Source of the DNA: Caulobacteraceae bacterium
GTDB taxonomy: Bacteria > Pseudomonadota > Alphaproteobacteria > Caulobacterales > Caulobacteraceae
Assembly (NCBI GenBank): GCA_019748095.1
Contig: JAIEQA010000002.1
Coordinates: forward strand, 1-64,000
Length of the DNA: 64,000 nt
Reading direction: 5' to 3'
Under the pieces are notes generated by a model. It did not search any database and was not told the DNA's origin. It saw only the letters and a program-made list of their open reading frames with translations. Position numbers and translations under genes: made by a program. Positions 44,873 to 59,654 of the stretch are shown here, in pieces; position 1 is the stretch's first letter, and each line of letters starts with the position of its first letter.

Positions 44873-46317
44873 CTTTCCGCCTTTCCCCCATCCTGACCGC
44901 CTGTGCCGCCTCCGCCCTGTTGGCAGCATGCGCCGTCGGGCCGAAGGCACCCGATGCCTCTCTCCCCCCCATGGCGTCGGGTGCCTTCGTAAGTGTGACC
45001 CCGGGCACTGCAAACGCTGCCGTGGTCAGCAGTCCGGTGCGTGATGACTGGTGGCGGCTGTATGCCGATCCGACGCTGGACGGCCTGATCGAGCAGGCGT
45101 TTGCGCAAAACAACGAGCTGGAAGCGGCCGTGGCCAACCTGCGCGCCGTGCGCGCCAGTCTGTCCGAGGCCCGCGCAGGCCGCCTGCCGACGACCAATGC
45201 GAATGCCGCCGGGTCCTACGGCCGGGCCTCGGCCAATTCCGGGACGATCCCGGGGGTCACGGGCGGCGAGCCGCTGGACGAGACCGAACTGTATGATGTC
45301 GGTCTGGACGTTGCCTATGAGATCGATCTGTTCGGTCGCGTCGGATCGACCATCCGTGCGGCCCGGGCCGATGCGGATGCCCAGGCCGCCGCACTGGACG
45401 TCATTCGGGTGTCGGTCGCCGCCGAGACCGCCCGCGCCTACGCCGACGCCTGTTCGGCCAATGCCCAGATCCTTGTCGCCGAACGCAGTCTTGAGCTGCA
45501 GCAGGACACGGTCGACCTGACCCAGCGATTGCTGGAAGGCGGAGCCGGCACCGGGCTGGACACGGCACGCGCCCGCTCCCTGCTGGCCTCGACCCGCGCG
45601 ACCCTGCCGACCCTGCGGGCCCAGCGCGACGGGGCGCTGTATCGTCTGTCGACCCTGACCGGTGTGACGCCGGCCGAAGCGTCCGGCGCGGCGCGCGCCT
45701 GTGTACGTCCGCCGCAACTGTCGCAGCCGATCCCGGTCGGGGACGGAGCGGCCCTGCTGGCCCGCCGCCCCGATGTCCGTCAGGCCGAACAGGCGCTGGC
45801 TGCCGCTGCGGCGAGGGTGAATGTGGCGACCGCGTCGCTGTATCCGACCATCAGCCTCGGCGGTGCGGTCGGCACGACGGCCGCCGATGCCGGTGACCTC
45901 GGCGACGACGGCGCGTTCAACTTCTCGGTCGGGCCGCTGATCAGCTGGAGCTTCCCCAACATCCTCGTGGCCCGGGCCCGGATCGCGGCGGCGGACGCTC
46001 GCACGGACGCCGCGCTGGCCAGCTTTGACCAGACCGTACTGCTGGCCCTGCAGGAGACCGAGACGGCCCTGACCAACTATGCCAACGAACTGGATCGTCG
46101 GGCCGCCCTGACCGAGGCGCGCGATCAGGCCGCCAATGCGGCGCGTCTGGCCCGGCTGCGGTTCGACGCCGGAGCCGACAGCTTCCTGACCGTGCTGGAC
46201 GCCCTGCGCACCCAGGCCAGCGCGGACGCGACGCTGGCCCAGTCTGAAGCCCTGGTCACCACCTATCAGATCGCCCTGTTCAAGGCGCTGGCCGGCGGAT
46301 GGCAGGGCGAACGCTGA
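44869..46317 (+). CDS. outer-membrane efflux factor lipoprotein (NodT/OprM family)
   Basis: 482 residues. A lipobox, LLAACAVGP, marks an outer-membrane lipoprotein. Two TolC-like repeats (VANLRAVRASLSEARAGRLPT; ALAAAAARVNVATASLYPTI) form the trimeric channel-tunnel. A WWRLYADPTLDGLIEQA opening is typical of NodT-type factors. It completes the tripartite pump and is translationally coupled to the RND gene. I see no strong terminator in the 170-base gap that follows. Confidence 0.94.
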   Translation: MTFRLSPILTACAASALLAACAVGPKAPDASLPPMASGAFVSVTPGTANAAVVSSPVRDDWWRLYADPTLDGLIEQAFAQNNELEAAVANLRAVRASLSEARAGRLPTTNANAAGSYGRASANSGTIPGVTGGEPLDETELYDVGLDVAYEIDLFGRVGSTIRAARADADAQAAALDVIRVSVAAETARAYADACSANAQILVAERSLELQQDTVDLTQRLLEGGAGTGLDTARARSLLASTRATLPTLRAQRDGALYRLSTLTGVTPAEASGAARACVRPPQLSQPIPVGDGAALLARRPDVRQAEQALAAAAARVNVATASLYPTISLGGAVGTTAADAGDLGDDGAFNFSVGPLISWSFPNILVARARIAAADARTDAALASFDQTVLLALQETETALTNYANELDRRAALTEARDQAANAARLARLRFDAGADSFLTVLDALRTQASADATLAQSEALVTTYQIALFKALAGGWQGER

Positions 46318-46487
46318 TCTGCCGATGATTCCGATGCTGCGCGGCACCCTGCCGGAAGCCTGGAACGCAGATTGAATTGTCCGAAACAGGCGCTGAACGC
46401 GCACGTTCCGTGCATGTGACGCTTCATCCGACCCCTGAGCGGGGAAATCGTTTGCGCTGACGGCCCTGCCTCGGTTTATATGTTGCC

Positions 46488-47914
46488 ATGCAACAGAAAG
46501 GCCCAGCTGGACCCAAGGGGTTCGTCGTTCAACCGCGCCGCCTGCCCAAGGCGGAGGCGGCCGTGCGCGTGCAGGATTTTGGCGAGATCATCGTCAAACC
46601 GACGCCGGAAAACCTCGAGACCCAGGCGGGGCGCTGTACCGACTGTGGCGTGCCGTTTTGCCAGACGGCGTGCCCGCTTCAGAACAACATCCCCGACTGG
46701 CTGGGACTGTCGGCCGAGAACGAACTGCGCGAAGCGTGGAAGATCGCCTCGGCCACCTCGACCATGCCCGAGATCTGCGGCCGCATCTGTCCGCAGGACC
46801 GGCTGTGCGAGGGCTCCTGCACCCTGAACCAGTCCGGCTGGGAAGCCGTGACCATCGGGTCGGTCGAGGCCTTCATCGGCGACACCGCCTTCGACAACGG
46901 CTGGGTCGAGCCGATCCGGCCGCTGCACGAGCGCCCCGAGAGCGTCGGCATCGTCGGGGCCGGCCCCGCCGGCATGGCGGCCGCGGACCGGCTGCGTGAG
47001 CAGGGCTATCAGGTGACCGTCTATGACCGGCATGACCGGCCAGGCGGCCTGCTGATCTATGGCATCCCCGGCTTCAAGCTGGAGAAGCGGGTCGTGCAGC
47101 GGCGGATCGATCGGCTGATCGACGGCGGCGTCACCTTCGTGACCAACTGCGACGTCGGCACGGACATCACCCTGGCCGAACTGCGCGAGAAGCATGACGC
47201 GGTCCTGCTGGCCATGGGGGTCTATCAGGCCCGGGCGCTTCAGGTCCCCGGGGCCGGTCCGGGCGACACCCTCCCGGCGCTCGAGTTTCTGATCCACCAG
47301 AACCGGCGCGATCTGGGCGAGGCGGACGACGACACCGGGCATCACGCCAGGGGGCGCAATGTCGTCGTCATCGGCGGAGGCGACACGGCCATGGACTGTG
47401 TGCGGACTGCCATCCGTCAGGGCGCGAACAGCGTCACCTGCCTGTATCGCCGCGACCGCGAGAACATGCCCGGTTCTGCCCGTGAGGTGCTGAACGCCGA
47501 GGAAGAAGGCATCCATTTCGAATGGCTGGCCGCGCCCAAGGCCCTGATGTCACGCGGCGGAAGCGTCTCGGCCGTCCGGGCCGCGCGCATGGCCCTGTCC
47601 GAGCCCGAGTTCGGCAGGCGCCGCGAGATCGTTCCGGTCCCGGGCGCCGACTTCGACCTGCCGGCCGATATGGTGATCGAGGCCCTGGGCTTTGAGCCCG
47701 AGGCCTTTGCCGCCCACCACGACGAGCTCAGCCTGACCGAATGGAATACCGTGGCCACAGCCCGGTCCGGTTTCGCCACCAGCCTGCCGGGCGTCTATGC
47801 CGCCGGAGACGCGGTGCGCGGAGCCTCGCTGGTGGTCTGGGCCGTGCGCGACGGCCAGGACGCCGCCGCCGAGATCGATCGTTACCTCAAGGCCCGCACG
47901 CAGGAGCAGGCGGC

Positions 47915-47918
<4 letters not shown>
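46488..47918 (+). CDS. gltD: glutamate synthase small subunit
   Basis: 476 residues. This is the NADPH-oxidising flavoprotein of GOGAT, passing electrons to GltB. N-terminal Fe-S cysteines are in CTDCGVPFCQTACP and ICGRICPQDRLCEGSC. An FAD motif (VGIVGAGPAGMAAADRL) and an NADPH motif (VVVIGGGDTAMDC) follow, with the closing AAGDAVRGASLVVWA. It precedes and overlaps gltB (ATGA, 47915-47918), so the order here is gltD-gltB. Confidence 0.96.
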
Positions 47919-52428
<4,510 letters not shown>

Positions 52429-52432
<4 letters not shown>

Positions 52433-53685
52433 CGACCGCAGTCGTCCCGGTGCTTCTGGCCCATCAGGCCCCACTGGCGCTGGACGGGGCGGCGACGGGG
52501 TGGATCCTCGTCTCCACGGCGCTGGTGTTGATGATGACCCTGCCCGGGCTGGCCCTGTTCTACGGGGGCATGGTCAGGAAGAAGAACATCATCGCCACCA
52601 TCGCCTCGTCCACGGCGGCGCTGATGGTGGTGACGGTGCTGTGGTTCGTGGCTGGCTACAGCCTGTCGTTCGGCTCCAGCGGCCCGGCCACCAATGGCTG
52701 GATCGGCGGCCTTGAGGCCCTGTTCCTCGACGGCGTGCGGATCAACACCGCCCACAGCCTTGCGCCCGGCCTGCCGGAATATCTGTGGATCGCCTATCAG
52801 CTGACCTTCGCCATCATCACCCCGGCCCTGATCGCCGGGGCCTTTGCCGAGCGGATGAAATTCTCCGCGAGCCTGCTCTTCTTCGGCCTGTGGCATCTGA
52901 TCGTCTATGCGCCGATCTGCCATCAGGTCTGGGGCGGCGGCTGGCTGGGGTCCTGGGGCGTTCTGGACTTCGCCGGCGGGGCGGTGGTGCACGTCAACGC
53001 GGGCGTCGCCGGTCTGGTCTGTGCGCTGGTCCTGGGTCCCCGCCACGGGTTCGGAAGGGACAATATGGCTCCGGCGAACCTGGCCTATACCGCCATCGGC
53101 ACAGGGCTGCTGTTTGTCGGCTGGCTGGGGTTCAATGCCGGCTCGGCCTGGGCCGCAGATGGCATCGCGGCGGTCGCGGCACTGAACACCCTGATCGCTC
53201 CGGCGGCGGCAGCGCTGGGTTGGATGACCGTCGAATGGATCGACAAGAAGCGCCCCACCCTGCTGGGCCTGCTGTCCGGCATCGTCGGCGGTCTGGTGGC
53301 CATCACCCCGGCGGCGGGGTTCGTCGACCCCCGGGGAGCCTTCCTGATCGGCCTGATCGGTGGCCCGGCCTGCTATGCCGGCGCGGTCTGGCTCAAGCAC
53401 GCCCTGAAGTATGACGACAGTCTGGATGCCTTCGGCATTCACGGTGTGGGCGGTATCGTCGGGGCGATCCTGACCGGCGTCTTTGCCACCACCGCCATCA
53501 ATGGGGTGGCCGAAGGTGCCGATGTGATCAAACAGATCGCGGGCCTGGGTGCGGTCATGGCGTGGAGCGCGGCCGGGACCTTCCTCGTACTGATGGTCTG
53601 CAAATTCACCACCGGTCTACGCGTGCCACGGGACGGCGAGGTCGAGGGTCTCGACTACTCCCAGCACGGCGAGAGCCTGCACTAG
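52429..53685 (+). CDS. amt: second ammonium transporter (Amt), coupled to gltB
   Basis: 418 residues, 11 membrane helices. The signatures are the same as the first copy: FYGGMVRKKN, GGAVVHVNAG and the second His in DAFGIHGVGG. The tail FTTGLRVPRDGEVEGLDYSQHGE matches the PII-contact tail. It lacks the signal peptide and Ala-rich linker of the amtB at 26.9 kb. The GTG start overlaps the gltB stop (GTGA), so uptake and assimilation of ammonium are made from one transcript, an uncommon pairing. Confidence 0.94.
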
Positions 53686-53687
53686 CC

Positions 53688-54275
53688 TCAGGAAATGCGG
53701 AAGGCGGCCTCGGTCCGGACGATCCAGTCCCGCACGGCGGGATAGGCCTCCAGATCAAAGCCGCCTTCGCCAGCGACCCGGGTGTAGGCGACCAGCGCAA
53801 GGTCGGCGAGTGTCGGCCCCGCCCCGCCCGCAAGCCAGTCATCCTCCGCCAATGCGGCCTCCATGCGGGCGAGCGCGGCATGACCACGCTCCATCAGACG
53901 CGGCTCGATCCGGTCCGCATCCCAGCCCAGATAGGCCCGCTGAAACCGCGCCACAGCGACATAGGGTTCATGGCTGTACTGTTCCCAGAACAGCCATTCG
54001 AACATCCGGGCCCGCGCCCAGCCGTCGGTCGGGATCCAGGGGCTGTCTTCCGCCAGATGGAGCAGGATGGCGTTCGACTGCGCCAGGACCCGTCCATCGT
54101 CGAGCACAAGGGTCGGGACCTGACCGGCCGGATTGAGGGCGAGGAAGGCCGGGGTCCGGCTTCCGCCCGCCAGAATATCGACCTCGACCCAACTGTAGTC
54201 ACGCCCCATGAGATCCAGCATCCACTTGACCTTCAAGCAGTTTCCGGATCGGATATCACCATGGAGAGTAAGCAT
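53688..54275 (-). CDS. glutathione S-transferase family protein
   Basis: 195 residues. The N-terminal thioredoxin-like domain has the GST G-site pieces NPAGQVPTLVLDDG and LAQSNAILLHLAE. An all-helical C-terminal domain has GPTLADLALVAYTRVA (N-capping box). It probably conjugates or reduces with glutathione; the substrate is unknown. The ATG at 54275 has AGGG upstream. It converges with the amt gene (stops two bases apart). A 219-base divergent region separates it from the 3D-domain gene. Confidence 0.9.
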   Translation of the reverse strand: MLTLHGDIRSGNCLKVKWMLDLMGRDYSWVEVDILAGGSRTPAFLALNPAGQVPTLVLDDGRVLAQSNAILLHLAEDSPWIPTDGWARARMFEWLFWEQYSHEPYVAVARFQRAYLGWDADRIEPRLMERGHAALARMEAALAEDDWLAGGAGPTLADLALVAYTRVAGEGGFDLEAYPAVRDWIVRTEAAFRIS

Positions 54276-54494
54276 CGTTGCCCTGTACAGATTCGCTGAC
54301 TGAACCGGACTGCTAGCCCGGATTGGGCCATGAACCAACGGGAGCCGCGCTCTTCTCTCGCAACCATTGACTGATTCACCAGCGATTGTGGACCGGACAT
54401 CGGGGCAAGGCGGTTGCCACAATGTCGCCATCCCGCGACGCGACACCGGCGGAGTCGGTGCCTTCCCAAACCGATGCCACCAAGAGACTGATCT

Positions 54495-55049
54495 GTGTTC
54501 AGCACCCTCGCGGCATTCGCCATGCTCTGGGCCACGGCCTTTCCGGCCGGAGATCCGATCTCGTACGAGGCAGCCGTTGCGGCCGACCCCGTGGTGATGG
54601 AAAGCAGCGACGCCACGAGGGGTTCCAGCGCTGAGCCAATTTCCCTGACCGAGGAACAGGCCGCCCTGATGGAGCGCGAGCCGGACTGGAATGCGCACGC
54701 CAGCCTGTATCACGCGGGTGGGGGCGGAGCGACGGGCAACGACTCGCTGGGCTGCCGTCCGGTCGCCATGCGGACCCTGGCCACCGACCCCCGCGTCATT
54801 CCGCGCCGGACCCGCCTGTTCATCCGCGAGACCGTCGGCCTGCGTCTTCCCGACGGCACCGTCCACGACGGCTACTGGTATGCGTCGGACACCGGGGGCG
54901 CGATCCGCGGCCAGCGGGTCGACCTCTATACCGGCCATGGGCGGGGCTCGATGCAGCCCGTCATGCGCTTCAACCAGCGCCGCCTGACCATCACCAACGC
55001 AGGCCGGTTCGACGGCTGCCCCCCGGCCTGGAACAACGCGTCCAACTAA
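54495..55049 (+). CDS. exported 3D-domain protein
   Basis: 184 residues. A hydrophobic N-terminus (about residues 4-18) suggests export. The C-terminal 3D domain (double-psi beta barrel, named for three conserved Asp) shows GNDSLGCRPVAMRTLATDP and YASDTGGAIRGQRVDLYTG, as in MltA-like and Rpf2-type cell-wall-active proteins. A peptidoglycan-related role is likely but not shown. The GTG at 54495 is the plausible start; an ATG 27 bases later is the alternative. Confidence 0.75.
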   Translation: MFSTLAAFAMLWATAFPAGDPISYEAAVAADPVVMESSDATRGSSAEPISLTEEQAALMEREPDWNAHASLYHAGGGGATGNDSLGCRPVAMRTLATDPRVIPRRTRLFIRETVGLRLPDGTVHDGYWYASDTGGAIRGQRVDLYTGHGRGSMQPVMRFNQRRLTITNAGRFDGCPPAWNNASN

Positions 55050-55109
55050 CGCCGTTCACGCGGTCACGAAAATGGTTAAGGTTGAACCTCCACGCTGGAG
55101 GAGGTTCGC

Positions 55110-55802
55110 ATGATCACCCGCCTTTTCGCTGTCTGTCTGGCCGCGCTGACGCTGCAGACGACACCCGCCGTTGCCATGCCGCAGGATGCGGCTGTTCCCA
55201 TGCGCGATCGCACCGAGCGGATCGGCCTGTCGGGCCGGCGCGGCCCCAGCCTGTTCCGACCTGGCTTCGCGATCGGCGAATATACGGGCTGGGCGTCCAT
55301 CCGGGATTCCGCGACCCGACTCCCGTGGCAGTCGCGTGACTTTACCACGGCGGAACTGTCCATCGTCACCCCTGCCGGCGAGGTGACGGGCAGCTGCGGC
55401 GGTGGCCAGGGGCATCGCAACATCCTCGGCATCACCTTCGACCGCGAGGCCCTGAGCTATGACTGTGAATACGACGGTGCCGCTCCCGACGACGCAGGCC
55501 TGGGTCTGGCCCTCGCCCGCGGGTCGCTCCTGCGCAGCATCCAGCAGCCCCAGCGCGCGGGCAGCCTGACCTGGAACGGTGTCGAATACCGCACCGAGAC
55601 CCGCCGTATCGGGGGCCTGCCGATCGCGGGGGGCCGGGTCATGGGCTATGTCATCAGCCGCGACGGCATAGAGGTGGGCGGCGTCGATCTCAACGTCATG
55701 CGGCCCACCTTCTACCTGCCGCCCGCCGGGTCGCCGGACAGGGACGCCGTGGCCGTCTTCGCCATCAGCCTGTGGGCCTTCCGCGACCCCGCCAACCGAT
55801 GA
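55110..55802 (+). CDS. hypothetical secreted protein
   Basis: 230 residues, unrecognised. A strong signal peptide ends near AVAMPQ. The mature part is beta-rich with two cysteines (SCGGGQG; SYDCEYDG) that may form a disulfide, and a conserved-looking GEYTGWASIRDS opening. GGAGG precedes the ATG. It lies between the 3D-domain gene and the membrane AraC gene on the same strand. The likely location is periplasm or outer membrane. Confidence 0.6.
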   Translation: MITRLFAVCLAALTLQTTPAVAMPQDAAVPMRDRTERIGLSGRRGPSLFRPGFAIGEYTGWASIRDSATRLPWQSRDFTTAELSIVTPAGEVTGSCGGGQGHRNILGITFDREALSYDCEYDGAAPDDAGLGLALARGSLLRSIQQPQRAGSLTWNGVEYRTETRRIGGLPIAGGRVMGYVISRDGIEVGGVDLNVMRPTFYLPPAGSPDRDAVAVFAISLWAFRDPANR

Positions 55803-55815
55803 TGCACCCTCGCGC

Positions 55816-56967
55816 ATGAGCGAGCCCCAGCTCTATTTCGGCTGGCGCGTGGCGCTGCTGGGATTCGCCAGCCTGCAACTTCTCACGCTGGCCGTCGCCA
55901 TTGCGGTTCAGCCGGCGAACGCCCGGGCGAACCGCTTCCTGGGTCTGTTCCTGCTGTCACTCGTGGGTGTGATCACCCCTTACACAATCGGCTTTGCCGG
56001 AGCCTATGACGCCTGGCGCTGGCTGACCTTTGCACCCTTCGCCATCCCTCTCGCCCTGCCGCCGCTGCTGTTCGCCTACACCCACGCCCTCGTGCGGGGG
56101 CACCGGCCTGCCCGTCCCGGCCTGCATCTGGCGCTGCCTGTGGCGCAGTTCGGCTATTTCCTCGTCTGTTTCGCACTGCCACTCGAGGCGAAATGGAACT
56201 GGTACACCGGCGCTCACAACCGCTTCGTCAACCCGGCATTCGACCTCGCCCTGCTGGTTTCACTGGCCGCCTATGCTGCGGCCTCGCTGCGGCTGCTCGG
56301 GGCCTATCGTCGCGATCTGGCCGAGGCCCGGAGCGATGAGGACCGGTTCGCGACAGGCTGGCTGTCGCGGGTCATCGTCGGCCTGGTCGCGGTGCTGTCG
56401 ATCTATGCCGCCTTCACCGTCTGGGACTGGCTCAGTGGGGGCATCGACTACTTCCAGGAAACGGGCCTCTATCTGGCCCTCGTCCTGATCGGCGGTTACC
56501 TCGGGGTCGAAGGCTGGCGACATGCGGGACTGCGCTTTCCGGTGCCCGCTCCGCCCGCCGTGGCCGAAGTCGCCCCGACACCGGACTGGACCGACCTCGC
56601 CCGGAGGTTCGATGCGACTTTGAGGGAAACCGGATGGGCCTGCGAGCCCGATCTCAGCCTGCCCGTGCTGGCCCGCCGGCTGGGCACAAATAGCGGCCGG
56701 CTGTCGCGAGCCATCAACCTGGGCATGGGCGTCAACTTCTCGGCCTGGATCAATGGGATTCGCGCGGAAACGGTCGCGACGGCCCTCGCTGCCGGGGCGA
56801 CGGACGACCTGCTGACCCTCGCCTTCGACGCGGGATTCAGTTCGAAGGCCAGCTTCAACCGTGCGTTTCAGGCCCGGTTCGGCTGTTCGCCCTCACGGTA
56901 CCGGCGTGGCGTCCCAGATCATGATTATCAGAGCGAAGACCCGGAACTGAGGCGCGCGCCCGGTTGA
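55816..56967 (+). CDS. membrane-anchored AraC-family transcriptional regulator
   Basis: 383 residues. About six to seven hydrophobic helices fill the first 230 residues. They are followed by an AraC-type double helix-turn-helix domain (LPVLARRLGTNSGRLSRAIN; FDAGFSSKASFNRAFQARFG). The layout suggests an inner-membrane sensor with a cytoplasmic DNA-binding domain. It overlaps the 5' flank of an S41 hydrolase gene on the same strand, which is a possible target or partner. The signal and regulon are unknown. Confidence 0.8.
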   Translation: MSEPQLYFGWRVALLGFASLQLLTLAVAIAVQPANARANRFLGLFLLSLVGVITPYTIGFAGAYDAWRWLTFAPFAIPLALPPLLFAYTHALVRGHRPARPGLHLALPVAQFGYFLVCFALPLEAKWNWYTGAHNRFVNPAFDLALLVSLAAYAAASLRLLGAYRRDLAEARSDEDRFATGWLSRVIVGLVAVLSIYAAFTVWDWLSGGIDYFQETGLYLALVLIGGYLGVEGWRHAGLRFPVPAPPAVAEVAPTPDWTDLARRFDATLRETGWACEPDLSLPVLARRLGTNSGRLSRAINLGMGVNFSAWINGIRAETVATALAAGATDDLLTLAFDAGFSSKASFNRAFQARFGCSPSRYRRGVPDHDYQSEDPELRRAPG

Positions 56968-57008
56968 TCCGGTCCAGTCTGGCACGTCCACACCGGAGCC
57001 CTTTGCCC

Positions 57009-58475
57009 ATGCCCTCCCTGTCCCGTCGTCGCCTTCTGCACCTGTCCGGCGGACTGGCCGTGGCCGCTGCCACGCCCGCCATCGCCCGACCCGAGACGAA
57101 TGCGGATCTGAGTGGCGATGTGGCCCTGCTGCGAGATGCCTTCACCGCCATCCATCCGGCGATCTACCGCCATGCCACGCCCGATCAGGTCGCGGCGCGT
57201 TTCGACGCCTTCGGTGCGGAATGGGCGCGACCGGGCTCCTTCAGTGACCGTCTGGCCTCCCTGTCCAGACTGACAGCCCAGGTCCGTTGCGGACACACCT
57301 TCCCCAACCCCTACAACCAGTCCCGCGCGATCCGGGACCGGATCTATGCGGGTCGCCGGCTTGTTCCGTTCGAGTTCCTGTGGCTCGCCGGGGCGATGGT
57401 GGTCACCCGCGACCGTTCACCCGAGCGGGCCTTTACCCGCGGGGACACCATCGTCGCCATCAATGGCGTATCCTCCACGGCGCTACTCGCACGGCTGGTG
57501 CCCCTCTCGCGCGCGGACGGAACCGCCGACGCGAAACGCGTCAGCAATATGCAGATGCGAGGCGACAAGCAGTTCGAGAGCTTTGATCTGCATCTGCCGC
57601 TGGTTCTGCCGGACCTCGCCGAGCGGGCCGTCTTCACGCTGGCCGACGGACGCCGCATCGACGTCGGCCTGCTTACCCTTGCCGACCGACAGGCCAGCCT
57701 GTCTGCGGCGACGTCTGACAACGCGATCAATCCGTGGAGCCTCTTGCGGGAGCCGGACGACATCGTCCGCATGACCTTTCCGACCTGGGCCGTCTACAAT
57801 GCCACGTGGGACTGGCGGTCTTGGCTTGCGTCAGCGATGGACGATCTGGCGGTCAGCGGCGCACGCGGTCTGATCATCGACCTTCGCGGCAATGAGGGCG
57901 GCCTCAGCGAGTGCGGCGACATCATCCTGTCGAGGCTGACCCGGATCAGGGTGACGGGCCCCCGGGCCGAACGGTTCGTGCGTTATCGCAGCGTCCCGGA
58001 TCATCTCAACCCATGGCTCGACACCTGGGACGACGGGTTCCGGGACTGGGGTGATCGGGCCGTCGGTCCCGACGGCAACGGCTTCTACCGGCTGACGGAT
58101 GAGGATTCGGAGGACGCGGGCGTCATCGCCCCGCAGGGGCGGCGTTTCGGTGGGCCCGTCATGGTTCTCTGCGATGCGTCCAACAGCTCGGCAACGTTCG
58201 GCTTTGCCCAGGCGGTGAAGGACAATGGTCTGGCCACCCTGATCGGCCCCGCCACCGGCGGCAGCCGTCAGGGGACGAACGGCGGCTATTTCTTCCTCAG
58301 GCTGCCGGCCTCCGGTCTGGAGGTCGATCTTCCCCACACGGCGATCCTTCCCCGGAACCCGCAACCGGATCTGCCTGTCCAACCGGATGTTCAGATCGAT
58401 TTCACGCCGGCGGATATCGCCGCCGGCCGTGATCCCCAGATGGCCGCCGCCATCGCCCGTATCCTCGCCGCCTGA
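57009..58475 (+). CDS. Tat-exported S41-family peptidase-like protein
   Basis: 488 residues. The N-terminus has a twin-arginine-like signal (SRRRLLHLSGG, then a hydrophobic run to AIA). A helical domain is followed by a PDZ-like segment (GDTIVAINGVSS). The S41 (C-terminal processing peptidase) fold follows, with a VLCDASNSSATFGFAQ nucleophile region and GPATGGSRQGTNGG. It is probably periplasmic, cleaving or remodelling an unknown protein. It starts 41 bases after the AraC gene and 14 before the next gene, so the three are likely cotranscribed. Confidence 0.8.
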   Translation: MPSLSRRRLLHLSGGLAVAAATPAIARPETNADLSGDVALLRDAFTAIHPAIYRHATPDQVAARFDAFGAEWARPGSFSDRLASLSRLTAQVRCGHTFPNPYNQSRAIRDRIYAGRRLVPFEFLWLAGAMVVTRDRSPERAFTRGDTIVAINGVSSTALLARLVPLSRADGTADAKRVSNMQMRGDKQFESFDLHLPLVLPDLAERAVFTLADGRRIDVGLLTLADRQASLSAATSDNAINPWSLLREPDDIVRMTFPTWAVYNATWDWRSWLASAMDDLAVSGARGLIIDLRGNEGGLSECGDIILSRLTRIRVTGPRAERFVRYRSVPDHLNPWLDTWDDGFRDWGDRAVGPDGNGFYRLTDEDSEDAGVIAPQGRRFGGPVMVLCDASNSSATFGFAQAVKDNGLATLIGPATGGSRQGTNGGYFFLRLPASGLEVDLPHTAILPRNPQPDLPVQPDVQIDFTPADIAAGRDPQMAAAIARILAA

Positions 58476-58489
58476 CCCGGAGACCGACC

Positions 58490-59050
58490 ATGCCGCTTCG
58501 CCCGTTGCTTGCCGCCGTCGCCCTGATACTGATGTTGCCCCCGATCGCCCTCGCCCAGACGCCCCCCTCAGCGACGGAACTTCGGTTGGGGCTGGTCGGC
58601 CGCTGGAGCGGGGCGCTGGGCTACCGCGACTACCAGTCCGACGCCCTGTTCGAGATTCCGGTGACCACCACGATCACCACCCCCGGCGATGGCACCACCC
58701 TGATCCGGCAGTCCCTGTTTGACGACGGTCCGGACAAGCCGGTCTGGATCACGACCGTCAGTCTTGACGATCGCGCCACCGGCACCGTTGCGGCCGCCAG
58801 CTTCCGGTCGGGGAACACCCCCGAGCTGGTCACCGAGGCTGTGCGGGTGGCGGCGTTCGCGGACGCCGCGCACTGGACCCTGATCTACACCCGGACGGGG
58901 GAGGACAACGACGCCCCCGCCGAAATCCGCATCACCGAGACCCGGACGGGTGACACGGTCCTGGAGGTCAAGGAGGTCCGCGCCGTCGGGGCCGGCGACG
59001 ACGCCTGGCGCTTCCGCAACCAGACACGTCTGATCCGGCGGGGTGACTAG
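58490..59050 (+). CDS. hypothetical secreted protein
   Basis: 186 residues, unrecognised. A signal peptide is cleaved near ALAQ. The mature protein opens with ELRLGLVGRWSGALGYRDY and consists of repeated beta strands, a lipocalin- or THAP4-like feel without a firm match. GGAG precedes the ATG. It follows the S41 gene by 14 bases. Its stop codon shares the palindrome CTAG with the stop of the convergent gene. Confidence 0.55.
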   Translation: MPLRPLLAAVALILMLPPIALAQTPPSATELRLGLVGRWSGALGYRDYQSDALFEIPVTTTITTPGDGTTLIRQSLFDDGPDKPVWITTVSLDDRATGTVAAASFRSGNTPELVTEAVRVAAFADAAHWTLIYTRTGEDNDAPAEIRITETRTGDTVLEVKEVRAVGAGDDAWRFRNQTRLIRRGD

Positions 59051-59577
59051 GCGGCCGGGGCCGGCTCGGGACCCAGCAGGCGGCGCAGCAGGGGCCAGAT
59101 GTTGGACAGGGCCGAGATGAAGCCGACCACCGTCGCCACGCCCTGGAACAGGGCCCAGACACTGCCGAACACCGCGCCGGATCGCACTGTCTCTTCCAGC
59201 GGGAACAGCAGTTCGCTGACCCCGATCTGGAAGGCGGCGTAGGTCTGCGAGTATTCGATCGCGCGTTCGGCAAAGAAGGCGACCGCGACCGCTGCCGCCA
59301 CCGGGGCCCACATCAGCGGCAGGACCAGAAGCAGTGCGAGCGCGCCCGTGGCCAGTTTCGTCCCGAGCGATTCGCGCGAGAGCAGGGTGAGGATCACCCC
59401 GATTCCCAGCGCCAGCACGACCGCCGCCATGACGACGGGCAGAACCCGGTCGATCACGACCATGAGATCGTCAAACAGATTTCCGGCCAGGATCGCCGCC
59501 CCCGCGACCAGAAACGCAGCCAACCAGGCCGCTCCATACTGTCCCAGTCGTGTCTTGATATGCCCCAGACCGATCAT
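59047..59577 (-). CDS. hypothetical membrane protein
   Basis: 176 residues, unrecognised. Three hydrophobic segments are seen: two long ones near residues 18-65, a third near 80-105, and a further amphipathic part toward the C-terminus. It has no known motif. I start at ATG 59577 because GGAGG lies seven bases upstream; the ATG at 59583 is too close to it. It is convergent and overlaps the previous gene by four bases. Confidence 0.55.
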   Translation of the reverse strand: MIGLGHIKTRLGQYGAAWLAAFLVAGAAILAGNLFDDLMVVIDRVLPVVMAAVVLALGIGVILTLLSRESLGTKLATGALALLLVLPLMWAPVAAAVAVAFFAERAIEYSQTYAAFQIGVSELLFPLEETVRSGAVFGSVWALFQGVATVVGFISALSNIWPLLRRLLGPEPAPAA

Positions 59578-59654
59578 TGCCATGCCTCCGGTGCCCCCCG
59601 GACGAACAGCATGCCGTCGCCCGTCGCGCGAGTCGACTGACGGAACGGTGATCG

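Noticed and set aside
46360-46385. TGGAAC-N5-TTGAA resembling a sigma-54 promoter before gltD
   Set aside because: The essential -12 GC is GA here, so the match is not good enough to call.
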